Under the pieces are notes generated by a model. It made no database searches. It saw only the letters and a list, made by a program, of their open reading frames with translations, and was not told where the DNA came from. From contig NZ_FMAO01000001.1 of assembly GCF_900094835.1 (NCBI RefSeq), positions 186,001 to 250,000 on the forward strand: DNA of 64,000 nt, written 5' to 3'. Shown piece after piece: positions 27,281-34,480 of the stretch (within the stretch, counting starts at the first letter, position 1; every line of letters begins with the position of its first letter). The position numbers and the translations under genes were made by a program. Source of the stretch: Weissella bombi. GTDB taxonomy: Bacteria; Bacillota; Bacilli; Lactobacillales; Lactobacillaceae.

Positions 27281-28426
27281 TTATTCTTTTATGTAATTTG
27301 TTACAGCCTGTGAAACTGCTTGAACAACACCGTTATCAAAAACACCTGGAACGATGTGCTCTTTATCAGGAGTTGCAATCATATTAGCTAAACCTTGTGC
27401 AATATTCACCTGTAGTGCCATATCAACTGTATTCAAAGAACTATTAAGCAATCCTTTAAATAACCCAGGGAATACAAGAATATTATTAACCTGATTTGGC
27501 CATTGTGATGAACCAGTTGCGACGATTGCAGCACCAGCAGCATTTGCTTCATCCGGATCAATTTCAGGTACAGGATTTGCTAAAGCAAAAACGATAGGTT
27601 TATCTGCCATCCGCTTAACTTGATTACCAGACAAGACATTAGCGTCTGACAAGCCGATAAATACATCTTGATTATCAATAATATCGTCTAACGTATCTCC
27701 TTCAGCTTGTATTACCTGTGTTGCCAATTGACGTTGATAATGATTGTATCGTTCATCATCCTGACGTACGACACCGTGTATATCAACTAAAGTCAAGTGT
27801 TGCACACCAGCTGCTAACAATATTTTAGCAGTTGCCACACCAGAAGCACCAACACCATTAATGACAACCTTCAAATCACGTAAAGGCTTATCAACATACT
27901 TAGCAGCATTTATCAAACCAGCTAGTACAACAATCGCCGTTCCCGTTTGATCATCATGATAAACAGGAATATCTAAAATTTGATTTAACTTCTCTTCAAT
28001 TTCAAAAACACGTGGTGCTGCGATGTCTTCCAAATGAATACCAGCAAAAGACTTAGACATATTTTTAATTGTTGTTACAAACTCATCTACTGGAACCTGA
28101 TCTAGCGCAATTGGAATTGCATCCACATCTGCAAAGTCCTTATAGAGTAAAGCTTTACCTTCAATAATTGGTAGCCCAGCAGCTGGCCCAACATTACCTA
28201 AGCCTAATACGGCAGATCCATCAGTTATAATGGCAACCAATTTACCACTTGCGGTATATTTATTCTTATTAGACTCGTCTTTTTCAATTAACTTGGCCAA
28301 ATTCGCAACACCCGGTGTATAGGCTTCACCTAATTCTGTACGATTTGTTACATCAAATGCTGGCTGAATACCTAAAACGCCAGTATGATGTTCGTGCAAT
28401 TCAAGCACCCTATTCATATCAACCAT
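27281..28426 (-). CDS. citM: CitM, oxaloacetate-decarboxylating malic-enzyme homologue
   Basis: A 381-residue member of the malic enzyme family. LGEAYTPGVANLAKLI near residue 32, IITDGSAVLGLGNVGPAAGL near 66-85, the metal site GIHLEDIAAPR near 129 and the dinucleotide fold INGVGASGVATAKILL near 188 are all present. In citrate clusters of Weissella and Leuconostoc this protein is a soluble oxaloacetate decarboxylase giving pyruvate and consuming protons. GAGGTG precedes ATG 28426. It is the first gene of the operon, divergent from citI. Confidence 0.92.
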   Translation of the reverse strand: MVDMNRVLELHEHHTGVLGIQPAFDVTNRTELGEAYTPGVANLAKLIEKDESNKNKYTASGKLVAIITDGSAVLGLGNVGPAAGLPIIEGKALLYKDFADVDAIPIALDQVPVDEFVTTIKNMSKSFAGIHLEDIAAPRVFEIEEKLNQILDIPVYHDDQTGTAIVVLAGLINAAKYVDKPLRDLKVVINGVGASGVATAKILLAAGVQHLTLVDIHGVVRQDDERYNHYQRQLATQVIQAEGDTLDDIIDNQDVFIGLSDANVLSGNQVKRMADKPIVFALANPVPEIDPDEANAAGAAIVATGSSQWPNQVNNILVFPGLFKGLLNSSLNTVDMALQVNIAQGLANMIATPDKEHIVPGVFDNGVVQAVSQAVTNYIKE

Positions 28427-28585
28427 GATTTACACCTCAAACTAATACTTCTATTGATAATTAATTATCAATTTCTAAAAACAACGTGCACGTCTTTATG
28501 TCGTTAACATTTATAATTCTAACTCTTTTTTTGAAAAATAAAAGAGTTTATTTTTATATTTTTAAAATAAATAGTCTAATTTTCC

Positions 28586-28658
28586 TATTTTTAAAAATAA
28601 TTAAATTTAAAAAAGGTTCCTTTTTAAAAAATGCAAATACGTTTAATTTTTTAAAAAA
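28586..28658. promoter_or_regulatory. Cluster of A/T palindromes, candidate CitI operators
   Basis: Three T-run/A-run palindromes occur between citM and citI: TATTTTTAAAAATA at 28586-28599, TTTTTAAAAAA at 28621-28631 and TTTTTTAAAAAA at 28647-28658. CitI of Weissella is known to bind AT-rich sites in the equivalent gap; assignment of these exact palindromes is my inference. Confidence 0.5.
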
Positions 28659-28710
28659 CATGCTATGATAGGTTATATAAGAGATTTATTTAAAAGTGGT
28701 AGGTATAAAT

Positions 28711-29649
28711 ATGACTAGTAAAGACTTTTTAGCAAACATTTCCCAAGACTTTTATATTTCACAACTAAGCCTTGCTGAAATATCAGAAAAATACGGGATT
28801 AGCCGATATCTAGTAAACAAATATTTAGACGATGCTAGAAACAGTGGCATCGTAAAAATTGAAATTGCAACACCAACAACTAGAAATGTTGAATTAGAAC
28901 GCCAAATCCAACAAAAGTTTAATTTGTCTAATGTTTACGTTATACGTTCTTTAGACAATCCAAATGATACCATTCAAAGTACTATTGATTTTGCCGCTAA
29001 GCACATTGAATCACTAATTCATAACAATGATATTATTGGTACTTCTTGGGGTGGTACCATCTACGAAGTAATTTCAAAATTTCAAAATAAAATTATGGAA
29101 AATATCACTTTCACACAATTTATGGGTGAAAACATGAAGTATCAGTCATCCGCCGGTACCATGCGAATGGTAGAACGCGCAGCTAAGAAATTTTCAGCAA
29201 ATTATCACACAATGGTCGGTCCATTATATATCATTAACGATATGGTTCGTGATGGACTAGCTAATGAAATTTCAAACAGACCCGCCTTTGCGGCTGCACG
29301 CCGAATGGATATGGTTTTTACCGGCTTAGGTACCCTAGCATCAATTAATTCAATTCCTGCTTGGCATCAAAGTATTGATGAAATTTTTAAAAATGTTAAT
29401 ACTGACGAAATCGTCGGTATGATTTATGGTCGTCCGTATGACATCAATGGTCGTTTCTTAAATCTAAACAACGACAAAACCTTTGGTGTTGATCTCGACA
29501 GCATTTTAGCTACTCCTAGACGCATTTCTATTGTCAAAAGTAAATTTAAAACCAATGCAACATTAGGTGCCTTACGTGGTGGCTTTATCACGGATTTGAT
29601 TACAACTGAGTCAGTTGCTAATCGTATTCTAACTGATAATCAAAACTAA
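28711..29649 (+). CDS. citI: CitI, SorC/DeoR-type activator of citrate genes
   Basis: A 312-residue SorC-family regulator: N-terminal helix-turn-helix LAEISEKYGISRYLVNKYLD, then a sugar-isomerase-like sensor with IGTSWGGTIYEVI near residue 109 and TGLGTLASI near 208. In Weissella and Leuconostoc CitI activates citM and citI promoters when citrate binds. ATG 28711 with GGTAGG about 8 nt upstream is preferred to the GTG five codons earlier. It is divergent from citM and followed by citP after a terminator. Confidence 0.9.
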   Translation: MTSKDFLANISQDFYISQLSLAEISEKYGISRYLVNKYLDDARNSGIVKIEIATPTTRNVELERQIQQKFNLSNVYVIRSLDNPNDTIQSTIDFAAKHIESLIHNNDIIGTSWGGTIYEVISKFQNKIMENITFTQFMGENMKYQSSAGTMRMVERAAKKFSANYHTMVGPLYIINDMVRDGLANEISNRPAFAAARRMDMVFTGLGTLASINSIPAWHQSIDEIFKNVNTDEIVGMIYGRPYDINGRFLNLNNDKTFGVDLDSILATPRRISIVKSKFKTNATLGALRGGFITDLITTESVANRILTDNQN

Positions 29650-29661
29650 ATTAATTAAGTA

Positions 29662-29708
29662 AAAACAGACTATATACTGGAAATTTTCTAGTATATAGTC
29701 TGTTTTTT
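29662..29708 (+). terminator. Terminator after citI
   Basis: AAACAGACTATATACT pairs with AGTATATAGTCTGTTT around a short loop, followed by T6. Confidence 0.9.
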
Positions 29709-29787
29709 GCGTTCGTCGTTATAATACTCGTCACACTTACGTTTAAATAGTATCAATAAAGTTCATTATTGCAAATTTTCACATTAC

Positions 29788-29799
29788 TTTTTTAAAAAA
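29788..29799. promoter_or_regulatory. Candidate CitI operator before citP
   Basis: TTTTTTAAAAAA is identical to the 28647-28658 palindrome. An extended -10 (TGTGTATAAT, hexamer at 29843-29848) lies downstream. Confidence 0.45.
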
Positions 29800-29927
29800 T
29801 ATAAAATATTAAAATTAATTTGTAAATTTTTAAAGTCGTGTGTATAATAAATGGTGAAATTGTGCACAACTTCATTTTAATTTTTAAATATTTACAAATT
29901 AACTAATATCGTAGGAGTTAATCAATA

Positions 29928-31226
29928 ATGGAAAATTCATTTAAAAGTATCCTTTCTAAGCTAGAAGGATTTAAAATAAGCGACATTGGGTTAATTACAT
30001 ACATCCTAATGGGCGCTATTTTACTTATTGCGATTCACATGAAACTACTACCTAACACCTTAATTGGTGCCATTATTTCTCTATTTTTAATGGGAAATTT
30101 GCTTTATTTTATTGGGGCTAAATTACCTATTTTTAGATCATATCTAGGTGGTGGTTCAGTATTTACAATTTTAGGAGCTGCTATTCTAGCCATGACGGGT
30201 ATTGTACCTGCCGGCGTTGTTCATACCGCTTCTAATTTCATTAACAATATGGACTTTTTAAGTCTATTTATTGTTTCTCTAATTGCTTCTGCCATTTTTA
30301 AGATGGATCGTAACATGCTGCTAAAGTCATGTGTCCGTTTTTTGCCAGTTGCCTTTCTTTCAATGGTTGTTACCTTTTTTGTTGTCGGCATTGTCGGCGC
30401 TTTAATTGGTAATGGTTTTAGCAAGTCTATTTTCTACATCGCTATCCCTGCCATGTCTGGTGGTGTTGGTGCTGGAATCGTACCTCTTTCTGGTATCTAT
30501 TCATCTGCACTCGGAACAGTTGCTTCAAAGGAATTGTCACACTTATTCCCAACTGTTATCTTAGCTAATTTAATCGCTATTATTTTAGCTGGTATTATTT
30601 CAAACGTATTTAAGAACAGCAAGTACGATGGTCATGGACAATTACTACGTACTGACGAACCAACCGTAGCAACTAAAGAAGAAGTACAACCAAAATATAC
30701 ACAAATTGGTGTTGGTATGGCTGTTGCAATGACCTTTTTCCTACTTGGAACAATTTTGCACCAAATCATTCCTGGTATTAGTGCCTTCGCTTTTATTATC
30801 CTTGCAATTGTGTTAGTAAAAGCACTTGGTGTAGTACCTTCATTTTATGAAGATGCAACCGTTATGTTTGGTCAAGTTGTTACTAAAAATATGACCCGTG
30901 CATTATTAATGGGTGTTGGACTATCATTACTAGATATGAACACACTAATTAAGGCCCTAACTTGGCGTTTCATCTTGCTAGTATTAATCAGTGTACTAAC
31001 AATTACTATTACGGCCGCTTGCTTAGGTAAACTATTTGGTTTGTATCCACTAGAATCAGCAATTACTGCTGGCCTAGTTAATAACAGTATGGGTGGTACG
31101 GGTAACGTATCTGTTCTTGCTGCTTCAAACCGTATGGAGTTAATTGCTTTTGCCCAAATGGGTAATCGAATTGGTGGCGCCATTGTACTAGTCGTCGCCG
31201 GTATTCTAATATCCTTTATGCATTGA
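29928..31226 (+). CDS. citP: CitP, 2-hydroxycarboxylate transporter
   Basis: A 432-residue membrane protein of the 2HCT family (CitP/CitS/MleP). The two re-entrant-loop motifs are seen as AMSGGVGAGIVPLS near residue 177 and NSMGGTGNVSVL near 386; FAQMGNRIGGA at the C-terminus carries the substrate-binding arginine. CitP exchanges citrate for lactate and generates membrane potential when coupled to internal decarboxylation. TAGGAG precedes the ATG. It has its own promoter with a CitI-like palindrome and lies on the opposite strand to citMDEF. Confidence 0.92.
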   Translation: MENSFKSILSKLEGFKISDIGLITYILMGAILLIAIHMKLLPNTLIGAIISLFLMGNLLYFIGAKLPIFRSYLGGGSVFTILGAAILAMTGIVPAGVVHTASNFINNMDFLSLFIVSLIASAIFKMDRNMLLKSCVRFLPVAFLSMVVTFFVVGIVGALIGNGFSKSIFYIAIPAMSGGVGAGIVPLSGIYSSALGTVASKELSHLFPTVILANLIAIILAGIISNVFKNSKYDGHGQLLRTDEPTVATKEEVQPKYTQIGVGMAVAMTFFLLGTILHQIIPGISAFAFIILAIVLVKALGVVPSFYEDATVMFGQVVTKNMTRALLMGVGLSLLDMNTLIKALTWRFILLVLISVLTITITAACLGKLFGLYPLESAITAGLVNNSMGGTGNVSVLAASNRMELIAFAQMGNRIGGAIVLVVAGILISFMH

Positions 31227-31249
31227 TGATTCAAAAATATATTTAAGCT

Positions 31250-31290
31250 AAAAGCGGATAGGAAGATATGCTCTTCTACCCGCTTTTTAT
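31250..31290 (+). terminator. Terminator after citP
   Basis: AAGCGG-TAGGAAGA pairs with TCTTCTA-CCCGCTT, with T5 after it. Confidence 0.85.
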
Positions 31291-31357
31291 ATACTATCCT
31301 GTTACCGTTATTATTAATACAAAACAATTCTTTAATTTATTTATGAATGAGTTATAT

Positions 31358-31386
31358 TTGGGAAATTATCACATCCATGATATACT
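31358..31386 (+). promoter_or_regulatory. Promoter of the candidate antitoxin RNA
   Basis: -35 TTGGGA (31358-31363), 17-nt spacer, -10 TATACT (31381-31386). Predicted RNA start near 31393. Confidence 0.7.
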
Positions 31387-31392
31387 TCTATA

Positions 31393-31503
31393 TAGATAGA
31401 AAGCTCCGTGCTGCAAACACGGAGCCCAGGTTACCTTAACGGTGACTAATTCAAATTGATTATTTAAACCGCCTTACTCGTCAAAGTTCTAGGCGGTTTT
31501 TAT
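31393..31503 (+). ncRNA. Candidate antisense antitoxin RNA of a type I toxin locus
   Basis: No open frame is present, but a good promoter leads into a perfect hairpin GCTCCGTG/CACGGAGC and ends in a second hairpin AAACCGCCT/AGGCGGTTT followed by T5, giving an RNA of about 110 nt. It converges on the toxin gene and shares this last hairpin with the toxin message, the arrangement of known txpA/ratA and fst loci. Its ACCGCCTT (31468-31475) is complementary to AAGGCGGT in the toxin leader (31686-31693). The function is inferred from layout. Confidence 0.65.
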
Positions 31504-31509
31504 TTTGCC

Positions 31510-31599
31510 TTACTTCTTGTGGTTGTCGACATACGTCAGCAACGCTATCAAGAAGGTCGCGAACAATATCATCAAAGATATTGCATCGTGAACAGACAT
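31510..31599 (-). CDS. Putative holin-like toxin (type I toxin-antitoxin)
   Basis: A 29-codon gene: MSVHDAISLMILFATFLIAL followed by LTYVDNHKK. One membrane helix with a short polar N-terminus and a charged tail ending DNHKK matches the Hol_Tox family of lactobacilli and enterococci, whose members insert in the membrane when antitoxin RNA fails. AAAGGAGG lies about 11 nt upstream. The predicted message starts near 31701 from an extended -10 and has a roughly 100-nt leader carrying another start-like frame (ATG at 31652-31654, MNLVHGHQNLMKGG) that overlaps the toxin start, suggesting translational control. Confidence 0.85.
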   Translation of the reverse strand: MSVHDAISLMILFATFLIALLTYVDNHKK

Positions 31600-31707
31600 C
31601 TCTGGCTAATCCTCCTTTCATTAGATTTTGGTGTCCATGAACTAAATTCATAGGCATCACCCTCTTTCTGATTGGAAAATCAGCCACCGCCTTTAACCTA
31701 TTTAATC

Positions 31708-31716
31708 ATTATAGCA
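31708..31716 (-). promoter_or_regulatory. Extended -10 promoter of the toxin message
   Basis: On the minus strand TGCTATAAT gives a TGn extension plus a consensus -10 at 31713-31708. No good -35 is seen. Start expected near 31701. Confidence 0.6.
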
Positions 31717-31769
31717 TAGTCACTACCAATTAAATTTCTTAGCAAGATAAAGTAAAATAAGCCACAAAA

Positions 31770-32153
31770 TCACTCAACATATAAAATATCGGATAATAAA
31801 AATACTTGTGTATTATCTGAAAGTACGACACTATTTTCATGAAATCCCAGTACCTTTCCGTGATACAAAGGGCTAACAATGCCTTCAGTATCATGATTTC
31901 TTAATTGAATAGTAACTGTAAAATGTTGATCAAAGGCCTTCATCAAATATTGACTAATTGTCTCCTCAGACATCTCTTCATGGTCTTGACGCTTCCGGTT
32001 ATTCGTACGATTTTTAGAATATTTACCAACATCCTCTGTATGGTCACTAAGGAAGTACCCTTGCCATTTAACCATACCTCTATCTTGGTAATCATTTTGA
32101 AAAAAACGGGCTGCGTTTATTAACTGACAACGTAATTCATTCTGATCATCCAT
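31770..32153 (-). CDS. YolD-like family protein
   Basis: A 127-residue soluble protein. The layout, with a C-terminal beta barrel region (FTVTIQLRNHDTEGIVSPLY, then LSDNTQVFLLSDILYVE), fits the YolD-like family, whose members sit beside UmuC-type polymerases in Bacillus and lactic acid bacteria and may play a UmuD-like partner role. The start at 32153 overlaps the polymerase stop (ATGGATGA), so the two are co-translated. The family call rests on this context and general similarity. Confidence 0.7.
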   Translation of the reverse strand: MDDQNELRCQLINAARFFQNDYQDRGMVKWQGYFLSDHTEDVGKYSKNRTNNRKRQDHEEMSEETISQYLMKAFDQHFTVTIQLRNHDTEGIVSPLYHGKVLGFHENSVVLSDNTQVFLLSDILYVE

Positions 32154-33474
32154 AAGCGTTACCACCGTTATGTCCACCAACTAACCCAGCACGCTGAATC
32201 ATTGTACCACCTCGACTTAACGAGGATAATTTCACTAAACTAGTTATACCAAATTTTTTCCTAATATCATCGACTACCTGATCAATTCTAGAAGCATTAA
32301 TTTGCTCTACAACCGGTGTTAACAAATCCAATTGCTCGTAACCTGCTGGTTGTAATTTACCAACTGATACACCTAAGTTACGTACGCTACCATTTGTATA
32401 ATGAGCCTCAAACAAATCAATTAAGGCAGTACTAATAACATGTGACAAATTTGACGGCGCAATTTTCATTTGAACATTAAAACCATGTGTCTGTTTTTGT
32501 TCACTCGTTGCGTAAGAATAACCAACAAATAATGATACTGTACCAGCTGCTAATCGCTTAGCGCGTAATCGTGCAGCGACCTGTTCACCAATTTCACGAA
32601 TAACAACTTTAATTTCAGACATGCTATTATAGTCGCGTGGTAAAACTTGACTATTAGAAATATTGCCCTCTTTAATTTTATGCTTACAACTAACAATACT
32701 ACGATCGACTCCCCAAGCTAAAGCAAACAATTCTTCACCACGAATACCCAGCTTTTGTTTAAGATAGTATGGATTTGTCATCGCCAAATCATACATTGAA
32801 AAAATGCCTAACCGATTTAATTTCTTTGCGGTTTTTCTCCCAATGCTCCACACTTCATCTAACTTTGTAATAGGCCATAAATGTTCAGGCAAGCTTTCAA
32901 AATGCCACTCTCCAATTAAATCAAAGTCGTGCTTCGCCTGAATATCTAAAGCAACTTTAGCCATTGCAATTGTGTCACCAATCCCAACCGTTAAATATAG
33001 CCCCAATTCCCTTTTTACTTTTAATTGAATAATTCGCGCTAATTTCTTTAACGTTAAATCATTACCATAGATAAATTTTAAATATTCCCAAGAATCCGTC
33101 ACGTCAAGAATGCTTTCATCAATGGAATATAAATGAAGGTCTTCTTCAGCAACAAATTGACGAAAAATATCATTAACCTTTTTATTGATAGCAATATATC
33201 GATTCATTCGAGGCTGAACGATTAATAAGCGAGGATCCTTTGGAACATCACGTTGACGCATGACATTCTTAATACCCAATTCTTTTTTTGCACGAGGCGA
33301 AGCAGCTAATACAAGCCCCCCATTAGTATTTTCCTGTTGACTCATAACAACTAATAGTGAAGTTAATGGATTTAGTCCGCGATCGGCACTTTCCACACTA
33401 GCGTAAAAGCTTTTTGAATCAATCACCATAACTTTCCTTCTCATCTCATGGCAAGTTACATCTGAAAAATTCAT
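32146..33474 (-). CDS. Y-family DNA polymerase (UmuC/DinB type)
   Basis: A 442-residue translesion polymerase. Metal-binding motifs are intact: VIDSKSFYASVES near residue 17 and YSIDESILDV near 116 (catalytic SIDE). A helix-hairpin-helix follows (WSIGRKTAKKLNRLGI), then the little-finger domain. It belongs to the UmuC/UvrX-like branch of Firmicutes rather than DinB proper. GGAGGGAAG precedes ATG 33474. A perfect palindrome 30 nt upstream suggests damage-inducible control. It heads a two-gene unit with the YolD-like protein. Confidence 0.92.
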   Translation of the reverse strand: MNFSDVTCHEMRRKVMVIDSKSFYASVESADRGLNPLTSLLVVMSQQENTNGGLVLAASPRAKKELGIKNVMRQRDVPKDPRLLIVQPRMNRYIAINKKVNDIFRQFVAEEDLHLYSIDESILDVTDSWEYLKFIYGNDLTLKKLARIIQLKVKRELGLYLTVGIGDTIAMAKVALDIQAKHDFDLIGEWHFESLPEHLWPITKLDEVWSIGRKTAKKLNRLGIFSMYDLAMTNPYYLKQKLGIRGEELFALAWGVDRSIVSCKHKIKEGNISNSQVLPRDYNSMSEIKVVIREIGEQVAARLRAKRLAAGTVSLFVGYSYATSEQKQTHGFNVQMKIAPSNLSHVISTALIDLFEAHYTNGSVRNLGVSVGKLQPAGYEQLDLLTPVVEQINASRIDQVVDDIRKKFGITSLVKLSSLSRGGTMIQRAGLVGGHNGGNAYG

Positions 33475-33503
33475 AATCTTCCCTCCAATCCAATTAATAG
33501 GTT

Positions 33504-33519
33504 TAACTGTATACAGTTA
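33504..33519. promoter_or_regulatory. Palindrome between umuC-like gene and tag (SOS-type operator?)
   Basis: TAACTGTATACAGTTA is a perfect 16-bp palindrome. A related CTGTATACTGA lies at 33578-33588, overlapping a likely -10 (TATACT) of tag. It is not the Bacillus LexA box and is closer to HdiR-type operators of lactococci. Confidence 0.55.
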
Positions 33520-33663
33520 GTTTAAACCTAACTATATGATTAATCAATCATCGATTAACAGTAATTAAATTTTACGTCTGTATACTGACCATTGTTCGCG
33601 ATACAATTAGTAGACACTAATAATTTCTCTCTAAATTCAGCATATGATAAGGAGCAAACAATT

Positions 33664-34215
33664 ATGAAGCAACGCTGCGATTGGACACAAAATGGCAATC
33701 AATTATTAAAAGATTATCATGATAATGAATGGGGTATCCCAACAACAGAAAGTAAGCAACTTTTTGAGTTGTTAACCCTTGAAGCTTTCCAAAGCGGATT
33801 GAGCTGGCAAATTATCTTAAATAAACGAGAAAATTTTGAAAAGGCATTTGATGAATTTGATTTTGAAAAAATAGCACATTATGATGATGATAAAATTATT
33901 AGTTTAATGCATAATAGCGGTATTATTCGTAATAAACGTAAAATAGTCGCCACCATAAACAACGCTAAAATTATCCAAACAAAGTTTCCTAATAATCGAT
34001 TTAGTGAATATATCTGGTCGTTTACGGGAACTCATACCATTCGCCATCACTATGCATCCTCTGCTTTGACACCAAAGTATGATCAGTTGGCACTAATTGT
34101 TAGTAAAAATCTTAAAAAAGAAGGATTCGCATTTACCGGTCCGGTCACTACTTACTCTTTTCTTCAAGCGTCAGGTATTATAAATGATCATCAGATTAAT
34201 TGCTTTAAAAAATAA
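33664..34215 (+). CDS. tag: DNA-3-methyladenine glycosylase I
   Basis: A 183-residue Tag protein that excises 3-methyladenine. Seen: RCDWTQNGNQLLKDYHDNEWG at the N-terminus (zinc Cys and DNA-binding start), LEAFQSGLSWQIILNKRENF with the catalytic Glu, GIIRNKRKI, and FTGPVTTYSFLQASGIINDH near the end. Zinc ligands Cys and His are in place. AAGGAG precedes ATG 33664; the earlier in-frame ATG at 33592 lacks one. It is divergent from the translesion polymerase and may share its damage response. Confidence 0.93.
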   Translation: MKQRCDWTQNGNQLLKDYHDNEWGIPTTESKQLFELLTLEAFQSGLSWQIILNKRENFEKAFDEFDFEKIAHYDDDKIISLMHNSGIIRNKRKIVATINNAKIIQTKFPNNRFSEYIWSFTGTHTIRHHYASSALTPKYDQLALIVSKNLKKEGFAFTGPVTTYSFLQASGIINDHQINCFKK

Positions 34216-34226
34216 CACCTTATAAT

Positions 34227-34264
34227 AAAAGACGTTCAACATTTTCATGTTGAACGTCTTTTAT
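34227..34264. terminator. Bidirectional terminator after tag
   Basis: AAAAGACGTTCAACA pairs exactly with TGTTGAACGTCTTTT around TTTTCA. Also placed to end the small minus-strand ORF. Confidence 0.9.
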
Positions 34265-34282
34265 GTTTAAAGGCAATATATC

Positions 34283-34444
34283 TCACCATTCATTGTGCTT
34301 GATCATCGCTGCCAAATCAGCTTGTGTCACTTCCTGTCTAGGCAGCAACCTTGTTACTCTTTTAAACTCTTTATTTAATTTTTTTCGTTCAGTTAAAGTT
34401 TCGTTATTCGAAAATTCTCCATGCGTTCTATTTAAATCTGTCAT
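34283..34444 (-). CDS. Small protein of unknown function downstream of gldA
   Basis: A 53-codon frame beginning MTDLNRTHGEFSNNETLTER and ending VTQADLAAMIKHNEW. It is charged, helical in appearance and has no membrane span. AAAAGGAG lies 5 nt before this ATG (a second ATG abuts it upstream). It starts 36 nt after the glycerol dehydrogenase stop in the same direction and ends at a strong hairpin, so it is probably co-transcribed. I do not recognise the family. Confidence 0.6.
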   Translation of the reverse strand: MTDLNRTHGEFSNNETLTERKKLNKEFKRVTRLLPRQEVTQADLAAMIKHNEW

Positions 34445-34480
34445 CATGTCTCCTTTTAGGATAACTTAACTTGTGCTTAC

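Noticed and set aside
31428-31451. AGGTTA...CGGTG repeat as the antisense pairing site of the toxin locus
   Set aside because: It is present in both RNAs in the same sense, so the two copies are not complementary; the ACCGCCTT repeat and the shared hairpin are the real candidates.
31481-31687. 68-codon minus-strand frame over the toxin locus
   Set aside because: Only its leader part (MNLVHGHQ) has a good ribosome binding site; the body lies out of frame over the toxin gene, so it is not treated as a protein of its own.
34263-34469. Plus-strand frame of 68 codons
   Set aside because: It is the antisense shadow of the small minus-strand ORF and the gldA end, and has no start signal.
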